From assembly GCA_021464245.1 (NCBI GenBank), contig JADCRB010000057.1, forward strand, positions 1,737,859-1,801,858: a DNA stretch of 64,000 bases, in the 5' to 3' direction. Position 1 is the first letter of the stretch. Each line of letters starts with the position of its first letter. Positions 34,769-48,200 of this stretch are shown here, piece by piece. Source of the DNA: Carallia brachiata. Its lineage: Eukaryota > Streptophyta > Magnoliopsida > Malpighiales > Rhizophoraceae. The notes beneath the pieces are model-generated. The model saw only the letters and a program-made list of their open reading frames with translations, ran no database searches and was not told where the DNA came from. The position numbers and the translations under genes were made by a program.

Positions 34769-37522
34769 CTATAGTTGGTGGTTCCATGTCTTCTTTTCTA
34801 CTTCATATCCTGAATGGTGGTATGGCTCCTGCTAATCTCTGTGAAACACTTTTGGTCCTCATTCCAAAGTGTGAGAGGCCTAAACGAATTAGTGAGTTTT
34901 GGCCTATATAAGTCTTTGTAATGTTACTTACAAAACACTCACTAAGGTTTTGGTCAATCGTTTGAAGCCCTTCTTGCTGAAATGGGTTGCTCCGAACCAA
35001 ACGAGCTTTGTACCGGGGCATCAAATCATAGACAATGTTGTTATCTTGCAGGAAGCGCTGCATACTTTGAGGGGATTACGCGACAGGAAAGACTTTATTG
35101 TTTTTAAACTTGACTTAGAGAAAGCCTATGATAGGCTTCAATGGGCATTTATCCATAGCACAGTAAAAGAGTTGGGATTACCTTCAAATTGGGTACGGCT
35201 GATTATGGAATGTGTGTCTTCTACAAGGATGAGGTTGTTGTGGAATGGTGGCTTAACGAAGCCTTTTTCATCAACTAAGGGACTTAGGCAAGGGGACCCT
35301 TTGTCCCCATGTTTATTTGTCCCCTGTATGGAACGGCTTGGTCATTTGATAAACAGGGCGGTGGACGCAGGTATTTGGAAGCCTTTATTCATCTCCAAGA
35401 AGGGGCTTGGGTTTTCCCATTTGTTGTTTGCTGATGATGTGGTTTTATTTGCTAAAGCTTAAGTCTCACACGCATATGTAGTCAAGAAGTGCCTATATGA
35501 CTTTTGTGAGGTTTCTAGTCAGAAGGTCAATCTAGCAAAGTCCAAGATTCTTGTATCTCGGAATGTGGAGAAGCAAGTTGCTAGATCCTTGAGTGCGGCT
35601 TGTGGTTTAAAGTTGACTGAAATCTTGGTAAATATTTGGGGATGCCCACTTTAAATGATAGGCTCACAGTATCTGCTTATAAAGGCATCATTGAGAAGGT
35701 TCAGAATCGACTCAGCGACTCTCTTTTGCGGGCTGTATGACTTTGATTAAGTCGGTGACTTCCTCTATTCCGGCCTTTGCTATGCAAATAGTCCCCTCCC
35801 TATGAGCATGATTGATAGATTTGTAGACTAAATAGAAGTTTTTTATAGGGGGACACCGATCAGTCCAGAAGGGTTCATCTTGTGAATTGGCGTAAAGTGT
35901 GTAGACTGAAACATGAAGGGGGATTGGGAATTAGAATAGCCAAAAGTGCTAATCTTGCATTTTTAGCAAAATTGGGATGGAGGTTCATTACTGAACCTGA
36001 CAGCCTTTGGGTGCAATTGTTGCAAGGTAAGTATTGCCGCATAAAGGAAAGCTCCGTCCAACTTAAAAAAGTGGCTTTGGTCACCTAGTGGGGGATGATT
36101 CGTGGAAAGGGATTGCTAGAAGGAAAATGTAAGTGGCGGCTAGGGAATGGGTCCACTATTAAATTCTAGACTGATTTGTGGTTACTGGATGTGCCTTTGC
36201 AGTCCCTTGCACTGAGGCCCTTAAGTCAGCAGGAGCTGCTACACCTAATGGCTTATTATTGCAAGCACAACATTGGTTGGAATTGGCTTGACCTTGAAAC
36301 TTTGTTGCCAATAACTGTTTGTCGATCTTTGGCAACACACTCAATATTTGATGATCTTCACAATAGGGATAGGTTGTGTTGGGGCCCATCCTTTGATGGC
36401 CAATTTTCAGTGTAGGAGGCTTACATGGCCTCAATTCTGTGGGATACAGTCTCCTGTTGGAATCCAAAACTAAACACGATTTGGAAGCTCAAGGTGGTAG
36501 AACGGGTAAGGTGTTTTATGTGGCAAGTCAGTAAAGGCCGTATCCTCTCGAACCAAGAGAGATGACCTAGAGGTCTCTCTAATTCACCCACTTGCTATTT
36601 ATGTGGCATATATGATGAGTCTATTTTACATTTGTTGAGGGATTTTCAATTGGTTGCCGGCTTATGGGGCACTTTAGTGCCTTTGAATAGGAAAGCTAAA
36701 TTCTTTTATGATCCTCTAGAGGTTTGGCTCTTGACCAACCTTACCCCTGTGCGATCCAATGCTTGGCTGAGGGATGAATGGCCTATGATCTTTACAGTGG
36801 CGTGTTGGTGCCTATGGAAGTGGAAAAATGAGTTTTGCTTTGGGGGAGTTAGATGCCTCAATTATGCTAAGGGGCCCATTCTTAATATGGTCAAGGCTGG
36901 ACTTGATGATGACATAGATCTACTAGTCGTGGGGAGGAAACAAGTTGGCCCAAGGCATTTAATTGGCTGAGAACCACCAAGTGAGGCATGGACTAAAATG
37001 AATATTGACGGAGCTTAGAAGCATGGGCATGCGTGTGCTGGGGGAGTCTTCAAAGACTCTCAGGGTCGTTGGGTTGGGGGCTTTGCCCTTAACATTGGCT
37101 TTTGTTCAGTTGTTGCAGTTGAACTTTAGGTTCCTTATCATGGGCTAGACCTGGCGTGGCAGTGGGGTAGTTGAAAGCTCTGGCTTGAATCTAACTCATT
37201 CGTGGCTATAGAGAGTCCGACCAAAGATGTTCCTTCCACCCATCCGCAGGCCAATCTTATTCTTGTTTGCCAGAATATGTTGAAGAGGGATGGGCATGTT
37301 CGCATTACCCATGTGCTTAGAGAAGGGAATCAAATAGCCGATTGGATGGCAAATTTAGCTGGAGCATTGGACTAGGGCCTTCATTTTATGGCCGAGCCTC
37401 CAAATGGCCTTTTGCACTTGTTGCAGTAGGATATTATTGAAGTTCGGTGCCCCATGGTTTGTTGTTATAAGACTGTTATACTTCTGGCTTTCGAATCTCC
37501 TTTTATAACCAACAAAAAAAAA
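34769..37522 (+). mobile_element. LINE (L1-type, RNase-H-bearing), copy 2, most complete
   Basis: A 5'-truncated non-LTR element that begins within the ORF2 region before the reverse transcriptase domain. Readable motifs are FVPGHQIIDNVV, FKLDLEKAYDRL (about 35105), GLRQGDPLSP (about 35282) and FADDVVLFAK (about 35425). A zinc-binding RT region follows (VRCFMWQVSKGRILSN, about 36500) and an RNase H remnant (about 36990-37360). Several stops and frameshifts make it inactive. It is flanked by GTTAGAG (34762-34768 and 37523-37529), extended by A-rich bases on both sides, as expected for a target duplication plus A tail. Confidence 0.9.
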
Positions 37523-37529
37523 GTTAGAG

Positions 37530-38110
37530 TAATGATATTTATTCCTATTAAATATCATGATTAGACTTCTGGAATATGTTTAAAAAGAAATAAATGAAAT
37601 TAAAAATATATGAGAGTCCCTTGGCCCCATATGATTAATACCTCTTGGGCTAGCTCAAAAAAATAATGTCTATATCAATAAATTTATGTGATTAATTAAA
37701 TAAGGACTCATATGTCAATATCTATCTATTTAATTAGTATCAAGGGGAAGTTTAGAGAAAATTTCTCGCTAATCTATGTTGCAACGTGGCAAGTTATATG
37801 AATTTTTTTTTAAAATTTTTTTTTTAATTTTCTTAATTTTCTGCTATTTCTATTTCTAATTTATATGCACAATGACTCTTATTATTTTTTTCACAAAGTA
37901 ATTACCGATAATCGATGTAATCACCTATAATTAAGTAAAAAAAACAATCAATGTAATGACTCTTATTATTATTTTTGTTTCAACAATGACATGCAATATG
38001 GTAATAATGTTTTTTAAAGTAAGTCAAAAATTAAAAGACAAAAAATGGTAATTGAAATCGTAACCGAACTACTATTTTGCAATGCTGGTCAATGATTTTT
38101 TTTAGTCACT
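37530..38110. other. Spacer between LINE copy 2 and the MITE remnant
   Basis: Bases 37530-37735 match the right flank of LINE copy 1. The remainder is AT-rich with no recognised gene. Confidence 0.55.
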
Positions 38111-38117
38111 AATGGCC

Positions 38118-38528
38118 TTTTTTTTTTTTTGTAGTGATTCTACTATTTTCATTATAAATCTTAATTATAAAATTTTTAAAAATATTTTCAGATTTCTTAT
38201 GCAATTTTAAATTTTATTTTGAGTTTTTAGAATATTTTAAAAGAAACTTTTTAAATTATTTTTTGATCTTATAATTTTATTTGTTTTTTAAGAATTTTTA
38301 GCAAAATTTTTTCAATTTTTTCAATTTTAAAATTTTTAATAAAAGATGTCAGGTTATCGTTTTGATGACGTGACCAATCTGTGGGTTGACGTGAACCTGA
38401 CCTAAACTCGAAGTAACCCAACAAAAAATGATCTGAAAATAACTTGATTCATAAGTAACTCGCCCTAAAAAGACTTGAACCCAAACCCAAACCCAAACCT
38501 AACCCGATGACCCATTTTAACACCTCTA
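38118..38528. mobile_element. hAT-like MITE, left end lost
   Basis: The sequence matches the MITE at 58518-59140 from its AT-rich core through the ACCCGA-type repeats to the terminal ACACCTCTA. The left terminal repeat is missing. The right end abuts CYP716 pseudogene 2 at 38529. Confidence 0.6.
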
Positions 38529-39470
38529 ATGGCCACCAATAAGAAAACCTAGGATTTTATCGGCTATGTCGGTCTCCTTCGTGAAATGTCCACCCTCATC
38601 AGATTAGCAGCAAATGTGGCAACATATCTTGTGTAGGAAACACTCTATTCTCAGCAAGATCAACTTTTCGACGCTTTATGATGTTAATCAACTCCTTTCT
38701 AATCCACTTTGAGGCCTTAATCGGGCGATTGAAAGGTGTTCCTGGCAAGTCCTTTGGAATGGAAATGATTCCGGACAGCAAAAGGTTGAAAGGACCAACC
38801 AATTTGGCAACTCGTTTCGGGTCCTCTATGCTCAAGAACACTTTGCATGCAATCCAAAAGGTGTACATTTTGGCTAGTGGAAACACGTTTACTTGTTTAT
38901 TACCAACCCAGCTGGCCTCAAAGTGCCTTTGTGCAATAGTATCCATCATGCCTACGTATCTTTGCAACGCCTCTGGCTTCAAAAAGTTAGGCAGCATTTT
39001 CCTCATTTTGATGGCTTCCTCCTTTGATGAGGTTTGTGTGGAGGAAGGAAATATGTTGTTTACGGAATCCGGCCACCACGAACTTACAAGTTTGTTCTCA
39101 CTTGAGAACAAGAACTTGTTCCCAGCGGCATCGCAGACAACAATCGTGGGTTGCCCCAGAATGGAAGTCTTGAAGACATTGGAGGAGTATTTGACTATTC
39201 TATCATAGACAAACTTCTCAGGGTCGCCTTTCCTTCCAGTTGAGAGGAACTCAAGGCTCTCCTCAGTGACAGGAAAGCTATGTTGCCTGGTGGGAGATTG
39301 GGGTGTGAAACATTGTACTTGTGATTATAGATGCGCGACAGCACGCAAGGAATTGAAACTATGAGAGTAAGAATTATTAGGCTGCAGAGAAGGAATAGCT
39401 CCTTATTCGCTTTATAATTTATTAATGATGAAGCTCTTGAGTTTGTTGAGAGGATACAATACGACTTCAT
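38529..39470 (-). pseudogene. CYP716-family P450 pseudogene 2, 3' truncated
   Basis: A paralogue of CYP716 pseudogene 1. Recognisable text is [57 protein letters not shown] and [15 protein letters not shown]. The family start codon is lost (NMEIF is NKELF here), although an upstream ATG at 39470 is in frame. A one-base deletion follows LPPGN (about 39283) and a second frameshift lies at about 38610. The gene stops in the I-helix (GGH), where a MITE abuts it. Exons for ExxR and the heme loop are absent. The Lys codon that became TAG in pseudogene 1 is intact here. Confidence 0.9.
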
Positions 39471-40113
39471 GAAGATTGCATTGGCTTCACTTTATAAAAA
39501 ACAAAACATGGAGAAAATTTAGCAAAGAAATATGCATGTTTGATTGGTGGAAAGTGGTATTGCCATAAGAAAAAAAAAAACAGATAAATCTTACAAACAC
39601 GCAAGATACTAATGACAACAAGATGTTGGCAAGAAAACCAAAAAGGAATTTCTATTATGACTAACTTTTCTTCACCGAGGATCACTTGGATGCATGCAGT
39701 TTGAGTCAAAATTCTGACCACCAATGTCGGAGGTGGTTCAAGCGTTGGTACGTTCAGTTCAGCGAACAAGTACGAACATGAGAGATGATCTTACAGCTTC
39801 TAGACGGACGGAGGATTCTGACTACTAGTTACCTCTACTTGCAGTGATGTTCCTGAAGTGTTATGTAACAGAATATACAACTAGCTAGTTGAGGGGACAA
39901 AGCACCAATTCCACACTTGGTCGAATGTTTCCTGTCTTAGAATGTACTTTACTTCCCTAAATTTTTTAATTGCTTCTATATTTTTGTGAAGTGTATAGGT
40001 TTTTTTTTTTTTTTTTTGGTGAAATGTATAGTTAATGGTATAATTAGTTTCTTTTTAATTTAGGTGCGGTTCGGTTAACAAACATTGGCTAGCAGCCTAG
40101 AAGAAAGGTGATG
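39471..40113. other. Upstream region of CYP716 pseudogene 2
   Basis: Bases 39471-39840 match 22702-23137. The rest has a T run at about 39999-40017 and no gene. Confidence 0.5.
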
Positions 40114-40121
40114 GTTCAAAG

Positions 40122-40817
40122 TAGAGGTGGCAAAAGCTGACCTGACCCGAATCACACGATTTAACCCGTCTGAAATCTGACTCGACCCGACTTACTTGAC
40201 TAAAAAATTCAATGACCCGTAATCCGAGAAACCCGAAACCGAATAACCCGAAACCTGAATGACCTGAAACCTGAGTAATCCAAAACCCGGAAGACCCGAA
40301 ACCCGAGCAACCCAAAACTAAAGTAACCCGAATAACCCGAACCCACGTTTCTAACAATTTACACACCTAATTATAATGCGTTTCCTACTAATTAATTGTA
40401 TATTATATTAACTATAAATATTATTAGGTGGATTATATCATTTGATATTTTTAAATAATTAAAATTTAAATTATTCACATTTTGATTAATTATTTTAAGT
40501 ATTATGGTAAAACATACAAACATAATTTTTGAGTCTGGTAAAAAATAAAAAATATTACAATGGATTAACCCGAGACCCGCTTGAATCAAACCCGAAAACT
40601 GAAGTAACTCGATTTGAAATAACCCGAAATCCGAAATATCCGAGACCTGATGAACCTGATACTCGATAAATCCAAAACCCAAATGACCCGAGACCTGAAA
40701 AACCCGAATGACCTAAAACCCGAAAAACCCGAAACCCGATAAACCCGAGACGTGAATAACCTGAAACCTAAATAACCCGACCTGAAACCGACCCGACCCG
40801 CTCATTTGTCACTTCTA
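40122..40817. mobile_element. hAT-like MITE with ACCCGA repeats
   Basis: The ends TAGAGGTGGCAAAAG and, in reverse complement, TAGAAGTGACAAATG form the terminal inverted repeat. The flanks are GTTCAAAG (40114-40121) and ATTCAAAG (40818-40825), a 7-of-8 match, as expected of a hAT 8-bp duplication. The body is full of degenerate ACCCGA/AACCCGAA words that read Asp-Pro/Gly-Phe-like in any frame and are not coding. Confidence 0.7.
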
Positions 40818-40825
40818 ATTCAAAG

Positions 40826-42057
40826 CCTTTTGAACAAGTCCAAAGTGAATCCTTAGTAACCAGTTTAGTTACATTTCTTGAAGTGGATACAATAGCCCAG
40901 TTCTAGCCCAGAAATTTCACCCTTGAGAATTTCTTAAGAAAATGGGCTTCTTTAGACATAATGGTTTAGTTGGGCTATGTTTGGGCCAATGGCAGAAGTA
41001 TATTCATCTATACCATAACATTTTCACGCCACGTTGTAACCATCTACAGTAAGTGAAGCAATGAGTTATAACTCAATTGGTATTGAAGTTGTCTTCAATA
41101 TTATACTTGTTTGAGAGGATTTTGAGGGCAGGGAATGGAAAATGGGCAGAAAGGGAAAAATGGCCGTGATTGTTCATACAGAACATTATCAATCTTGCTT
41201 CTAGTAGTGTTACTCCTTGGACACAAGCTTCAATTAATCGTGTTAAACTAGGCCCACTAGCTAGTGATGGCTGGGGATACATTATATGTTGTGAATGTTA
41301 ACTGGCTGTCGATTCCTAAAATGGCTCGCCTTGCACTCAGAGCTGCTCTGTCATTGTTTCTTTGATTATGTAATTAGATCCAAATTTAAATAACATTGTT
41401 TCCTTCTTCTTGTTTTTTTTCCTTTTTTTTTTTTTTTGTTGCCTCATATGAGATATCCCACATATTTTTACAAGTGAAACTATTTTTTACTCATGGTATT
41501 AAGATTCCCACTGACTTAAGAGAATTTTGACTGTACGATAATTCGAATACAATAATTTATTTCATTATAAATCGTCCTCACATCACATGAAACTTCAAGT
41601 GCTTAACTTGGGTTAAATAACATTGTTTCCTACATATATGAATTCTTTTGTTAATTTTTGTAACGTTAATCTCAATTCTCGAGTTTCAATACATGCACGT
41701 TAACTTGTTTATATACTATTTATTTAATAATATATAAATTAATTATCGATTTTAGTGATCCTTTTTTGAGCAAATAACAATACGCGCACGCAAAAAAGCA
41801 TGTGTAGGCCCCATTTTTACTTTGCCGTATGTGTGTATAGTAGCAATTTTGGCGCGTCAATGACAATAGTCATAAATAAATTGTATCACATAATTCAAGA
41901 GTATAACGGAGCTATAACAAAGCTGGGATAAAATCACTATAATTCACAAGGACGCTTGAAAATTTAAAATTTTCCTCGGAGAAATAGGAACCAATTAAGC
42001 ATCTCGGAAGTTGGATCTACAACAAATTTACTCACCGGTTTGTTTGAAATGAAGGGC

Positions 42058-42088
<31 letters not shown>

Positions 42089-42205
42089 CTGATGAGTAGA
42101 AAGTCCAGTTTTCTATAATATAAGCACACGAGCTCAAATGGGCAATTAAGAAAACGTTCCATCATCTAGAACACTGAATACTTGGATGCAATAATCACAG
42201 TAAAA
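40826..42205. other. 3' flank of OSC-C
   Basis: No gene recognised. It holds a 29-base T run at 42060-42088 (an A run on the coding strand, about 118 bp after the OSC stop) and AT-rich sequence. Confidence 0.5.
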
Positions 42206-45200
42206 TCAAACGGCCTTCAGTACCCGGCAGCGATATTCTCCAAGGGCCCAGATAGGGAAGATATTCCGATAAGCAGAATAGCTGATCATACAATTCCTGT
42301 TGAAAACTCCCATAATTTCCTGTTTCAACATGCAATTTTTGCAATTAATAACACTTCTTTTAAAGTTTTTCAGCACACAGAAAAAACCATGGTGTGTGCG
42401 TGTGTATTTGAGCCAGCCAAAATACATGTTTTGTCGGAACGGAAAGATTTACCTCTTGAGGGAAGTCCCCATTTTCCATTTGGGAGTTTATTAATAGCCT
42501 TGCTGCACGGTGCAGTGGCGTCGGATCTCTCTCAGCCTTTTATAAAGAAAAATTAATCATCAAAGAATATGGACAATTAGACAAAACATGGCAAAAGGAA
42601 CTGCATTATGTGTATAAGGCTAAGCAGACATGGAAATTGGTGCTAACTGTACCTGCCCTGCTTCAATGAGTGCCATCATAGCCCAAGCAGTGTTGACTAG
42701 ATGTGGCCTGTTATCCTTCAGATTTGTGTACACCTGTTCAGAAGGTATTTATCATTCCCACATATGTAGCAATCACTTAACCAAATAAACCATAATGCAT
42801 GGTCCTATGAACGCAACATGATTGGGACATAAAATTTAATTAATCAAATTAAAGAAAAATTTAGTTGATCCATTTCATTATGCAAATAATCTGTATTACT
42901 ATCATGTAGGCAATCATCTTTTGTTTTTTGTTTTTATCAGTTTCATGTAAGTAGCAGTAGCGAATCTCATGACAAAACTGACAATCAATGAGTCTCAACA
43001 CGAAATTGCTGAACATTCTAAAATAAAAATAGGATGAACCGAGAGCACACCTTGTTTTGAGATGACAGGTAACTCTCTCCCCAGCCGCCTTTTTCGAGCT
43101 CTTTGGACAACAAATACCCACAAGCTTTGCGAATGCTGTAGCAGCTGCTGTACCTTCTGCCAGCAGCTATCAGACCCTTTACTCCAAACCACCCAGCATA
43201 GGTAAAGCAGACTCCCCAGGACCCGTACCTGTTAAGAATGTCTTGAGACATTATGCTCTAATAACTGCTATGTGATTAGCCAAAATACATGTAAGCATAA
43301 CAAACAAACCAACCAAGAACCATCTGCCGCTTGGATCTTTTCAATGAACCTTGCAGCTTTAGCAATACAGTTATCTATTTCCGCCCTCCTATGCTCGGGG
43401 TGATACTTCTGAAAGGATGTTAATGCTTGAATTGCTGCCGATGTACATTCTACATATCTATGAGGACACTCAAGTAGAATATTAGAACTAAGATCAATAA
43501 AGAACTTACATCTAAGCATGAAGTTTGGAATGCTCTGTTATCTTACGTGTAATCAATGACAGTGTCACCAAAAGTTTCAGCAGGATTGATCAACTGAATT
43601 GGAAGAGAAAGAGCAATGTGATTTCAGTACATCATCATTCATAGTAAAAGGTAATTCAAAATCAAAAGAGATGATGCAGATTTGAGGAATAGAATCTCAT
43701 AATATGAAAAAGATAGATTTTAATATGGGTTGACAACACATGGGGCCTCAAAGTATCAATAGCATCTAAGAGTCAAATCTTAAGGTTTCAGAAGATCTAA
43801 ACAGTGTGTGCCTAATAAATAACCCTTCTAGGGTCATTCCACCCATGACTTTCAAACTCATTCAAAATAGCATGTTGTAAGAGCCTAATTCAAATTACCA
43901 CTTAGTAACAGCTGTAATATCATCATTTAAAACCATAAGTAGCACCACCATAAGGGTAAACTACTAATCTTAGTACTCAAGGTAGTACCTCCAACCATGG
44001 GTAGGATCTCGTCAATTCATATGTTGCAAAGCCACCATCAGAATTCTGCAGCAGTTCAACAATCAAATGTTGCGAATCAGTAGAATACTCTCAAACATAT
44101 CATGCAGGAACCTTAGTCATTCCACAAATTCGACTTAAGCTAAAACCTACAACTTTGCTTACGGAAGTAAAATGAAATGCCCATAAGCAAAGCCAAAGCC
44201 TATTCACTAACCTGTAAGGAGATGATAACATTTACAGCATCAAACAGCCTGTTGACATCTAAAGGTTCCCCAACTGTCTCTCTTGGAAGGTTTGACAATA
44301 ATAAAATGGCCTGCACAATGAAAATGATATTACCAAAAAGGATGTATGATTACAGAATCTCCTATAGATCAATTTTTACCTTCAGTCCTTCTGCAGTGCA
44401 ATCAGAGATGGGCCATCCATGATCTGCAGTTGAGAATGGCCATGCACCTTTGGATATGTGGCGATACCAGAAATTTAGATCTCCAGGGCTATCTTTCAAG
44501 ACCTTTATACAAAGTGTAGCATCTTAAGGAAAGAATAAAATTCTTTAAATTATTATTACAGCGGTCTCTGCAAATAAAAACCTGTGAATCTTTTATGAAC
44601 TGATGTGCCTTCCTTAAAGTGGGACCATATTCTTCACCTAAATTGGTTGAAATGATTGCTTGAACAGCAAAAGCAATGTCCCACAATTGACTTCCATTAG
44701 AGCCCTGCAAATTTTATATATAATACCTTCACGTAGTAAATTATAATATTTATCTTCTATACAAAGTTTCATTTAGTACTAACACAAAAGTTTCATATTC
44801 TCATTGGAAAAAATAGGAAGTAGAGGCAGAAGTTGGAAGAGATAGGAATGTAATGTCATTGCCCGACCTGCATTTTCATGCCATCCTCAGCAATCCACAG
44901 GTAATCTTTGATTCTTTGAAGATGCAGCTTAAATTCCTCAGAGTTTTGATCCTCCACCCAACAACAAAGCATATTCAATACCTGCATGAACACATAGTAG
45001 GCAATAGAGAACTCGATGAGATTGAATAACTAACAGTAATATAAAATCATCACCCAAATTACGAAACTAAAGGAGGCAGCTGATTGTATTCTGCAGAAGG
45101 CAGTATAGAGAAGAAAACTATTTCCATTTTTTTTTTTTGTCTTGATAAATCATAGAGGACCCAAAGGAGCATCATCAGAATATTGCTTATGTTACCTTGT

Positions 45201-48200
45201 TAACAGGCCCTATGCAGATGTACCTAGTGTTCTCATCTTCATAGTGGATGTGTTGCATTACAGTCTGTAAAGCTTTGCCCCTCAGTCTGTTAGCAGGCCA
45301 ACGAGAAAATATAGGCTCATAGGCATAGTGAAGACAAGCCCAGAGAATATCCTGAACCATTGGATGTGGGTAGAATAGATCTTCCTGCCAAAATAGTTCA
45401 ACATCAACATCGAAGGACTAGAAATTTTCCAAAAGAAGTAGTTGAAATCCAACATATGAAGTCCGTGTCCTGCTGGCATTTCTAAATGAAAATTTTATTA
45501 TAAGACAGCCATCCAATTGCCCAACACAGTGTTTACCAACCTTTGCACAAGTGTTTCGTGCTCTATTCCAATCTACTTCATGGTATGGGACCATATAGAT
45601 CTCGTTTCTCAAAGCTAGAATTTTCGGTGTGATGGGACCAACAAACCTCTTCCCATATAAATATGACATTGGTAGATACACCATTCGACAATGACACCAC
45701 ATCCTTCCTGTAAATAGAATATTTCACACATATCAATTACATAAAACTAAACCAACAACTATGGAATGTATTGCACACCAATCAAGATAGTAAATATAAA
45801 TCCATATTTTTAGGAATGGCTTATGAGAGAAAATAGATAACTCTTTTTAAGGGAAACCAAGTACAAACCAGAAATCACCATAATTAAACAATTTGATTAT
45901 CCAATTTAATTGTACTAATGATAATTATTTTCTTATTTTCATACTCCAATTTAAGTTCTTATTCTTGATCGGAATTGCAATTTGAATGATCACTGATCAT
46001 ATTAATGGATTGTTCAGTCGATTCTCAAACTAATTGCAACCATTGAAGAAACTTGTCTAGTTAGGTATAAACGCACACTTTTTAGTTGACAATTCTCAAC
46101 ATAAATCAACTAAATGACATAAAAGGAAACTTTTGTCACGTAAGTGGTTGATCGTGGTGATTTAGATGTAATAAAATATACCCGGATGAGCTGGGAGAAT
46201 GTAAGGGCATAGCCATAATTCTGGCGGCAACGGATTATTCCCAGGCCACTCGTACACTCCAAGGACCTGTCATCACGAATGTTCCAAAAAAAAAGAAAAA
46301 GACAAATATTTCTACCTCTATATATAAAAAAAAAATTGCCGATACAAAGAGACCAGTTATATACCGAAAGCCACATTTTGCCCCATGAAGTAAGCGCAGT
46401 TGCACCACCATGGTCCAAGATCCACTTTCGGCCCATTTCCATTGCCCCATTGCCACCATCAGCTTCTTCGCCAAGCAACCTCAGAGTGACATAGTTAAGA
46501 GCAGTGCCAAACATGGTGCTTGGGCCCTCAATATGAAGTCCCCAGCCACCATCTCTATTCTGCAATAAAATAAAACATACTGATGTGAAACTTATGTTAT
46601 CCTCACATCAATCCCAAAGTCACAATTACCCAAATTATAATATGTCATTCTGAGAACCATTTTGTTTCATTCTAGCATGATTTGAGCACTTCGTATGAGA
46701 AATCTACTTATCGTACAAAACATACCACTGTTAGAGAAAAAAAATAGGGATAATAATCATTTTAATTTTAAACATTTACATATTTTTTTAATTGAGTTCT
46801 GAATCTTTCAACTTGTTCAATTGAGTCCTATACTTTTCTAAGTATTTACAATCGAATCCTTTTCGTAAACAACTATCAGTTAAACTATTTAAAACGTACT
46901 TTGATCAAATAGTTATTAACAAAAAAAGCAAAAATGTCACTTCTTTTGTATTTCTTTGTTTTTAGTATTTTAAAAAAATAATTAAACTAATGTGTTTAGG
47001 ATTTTTTCAATTTATTTTTGTTTGGTCAAAAGTACATTTTAAACGATCTGATTGATAATTGTTGATGGAAGTACTTGATTGTAAAAGATTTAAAAACTAT
47101 AGGACTCAATTTAAAAAGTTGAAAGCTTTTCAACTCATTGAAAAAATTTAAAAAAATTTAGGACTAAAATGATTATTATCTCAAAAAAAAAACTCGGAAA
47201 TTTTGAAGAATAAAACCCAAACCTTTGTAATAGTAGATTTTAATTTCGGAAGGTTGAAAAAACACGCAAGCAGGGTTATATGCTTACCTGATGATTATAC
47301 AGATATCTACACATCTCACTCTTATGTTCTTTTGACAATGCAGTATTTAGAGCTCCTGTAATAGATAGAGTGATGACCTGATGCAATTTAAAAGCATAAT
47401 CAAATCACAAATCAGAAAATAGAAAGATCATTATCTAACAGCTGAATCCATACCAGACCAGGAAGAAGAACCATGGGACCCCCATAATCCCCAGGCCAAT
47501 GACCATCATGTGCCTGGATCGTCGAATAAAAATTAATTGCCCTCCGCAAAGTAGTTGTTACAGCATCTTCTGTTACACTTTCATAATCTTCAACTTTTAT
47601 TTGTGGCAGATTCAGACACTTATTCTCCTTTGCAAACTATACTTCAGGACAACGAATAAGAATAAAAAAGGCAGCAAAAGGGAGTCTAATGAAACATTAA
47701 TTTCTCATTTAATCTCTATAAAGATGACGACGATGTTGACGAATAATGCATTGAAATAGTAAAGTGATCACAATCCAAAACGTTTAGTCTGTTGTTTAAT
47801 TGGACTGAAAGCATTATATTACATTGCACCATCACTTGGAAAGAACGAATTATCTATACCAATTTGTATTTGATTCTTTCATTTCCCGAAATGCTCCATG
47901 GTGGCATACATACTGCTTGAAATTTCCCAAAACCACCCCATCAGAGTAATTGCACTAGTCATGGTGCGCAAACATTATTACCTTGCACATATAATTTGTT
48001 TCTCCAAGAATAAATGGCCATAGTTTCATCAATAAACATGGGGAAAAAATGGGTCTTAGCATTCAGAATATTCAATAAAGCAAGAATTCCAGTAATGCAG
48101 AAGCAAAAATGGATTAATTCAAGCTGCATGTAACCTACACACAAAGCACACATATGTACGAGAGGACAGACATATAAATGTTCTTTTGTACAGATTCCAT

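Noticed and set aside
35882..36970. Host genes encoding proteins with WRKVCRLKHEGGLGIR-type text or a zinc-knuckle
   Set aside because: These are pieces of the LINE ORF2 (RT-associated zinc-binding and RNase H regions), shared with LINE copy 1 and interrupted by stops.
38112..38536. ATGGCC target duplication around the MITE remnant in CYP716-2
   Set aside because: ATGGCC occurs on both sides, but the left terminal repeat is missing and no CYP716 sequence continues on the left, so the match may be chance.
40097..40682. Open frames rich in Gly, Phe and Ser on the minus strand
   Set aside because: They arise from GACCCG-type repeats inside the hAT-like MITE.
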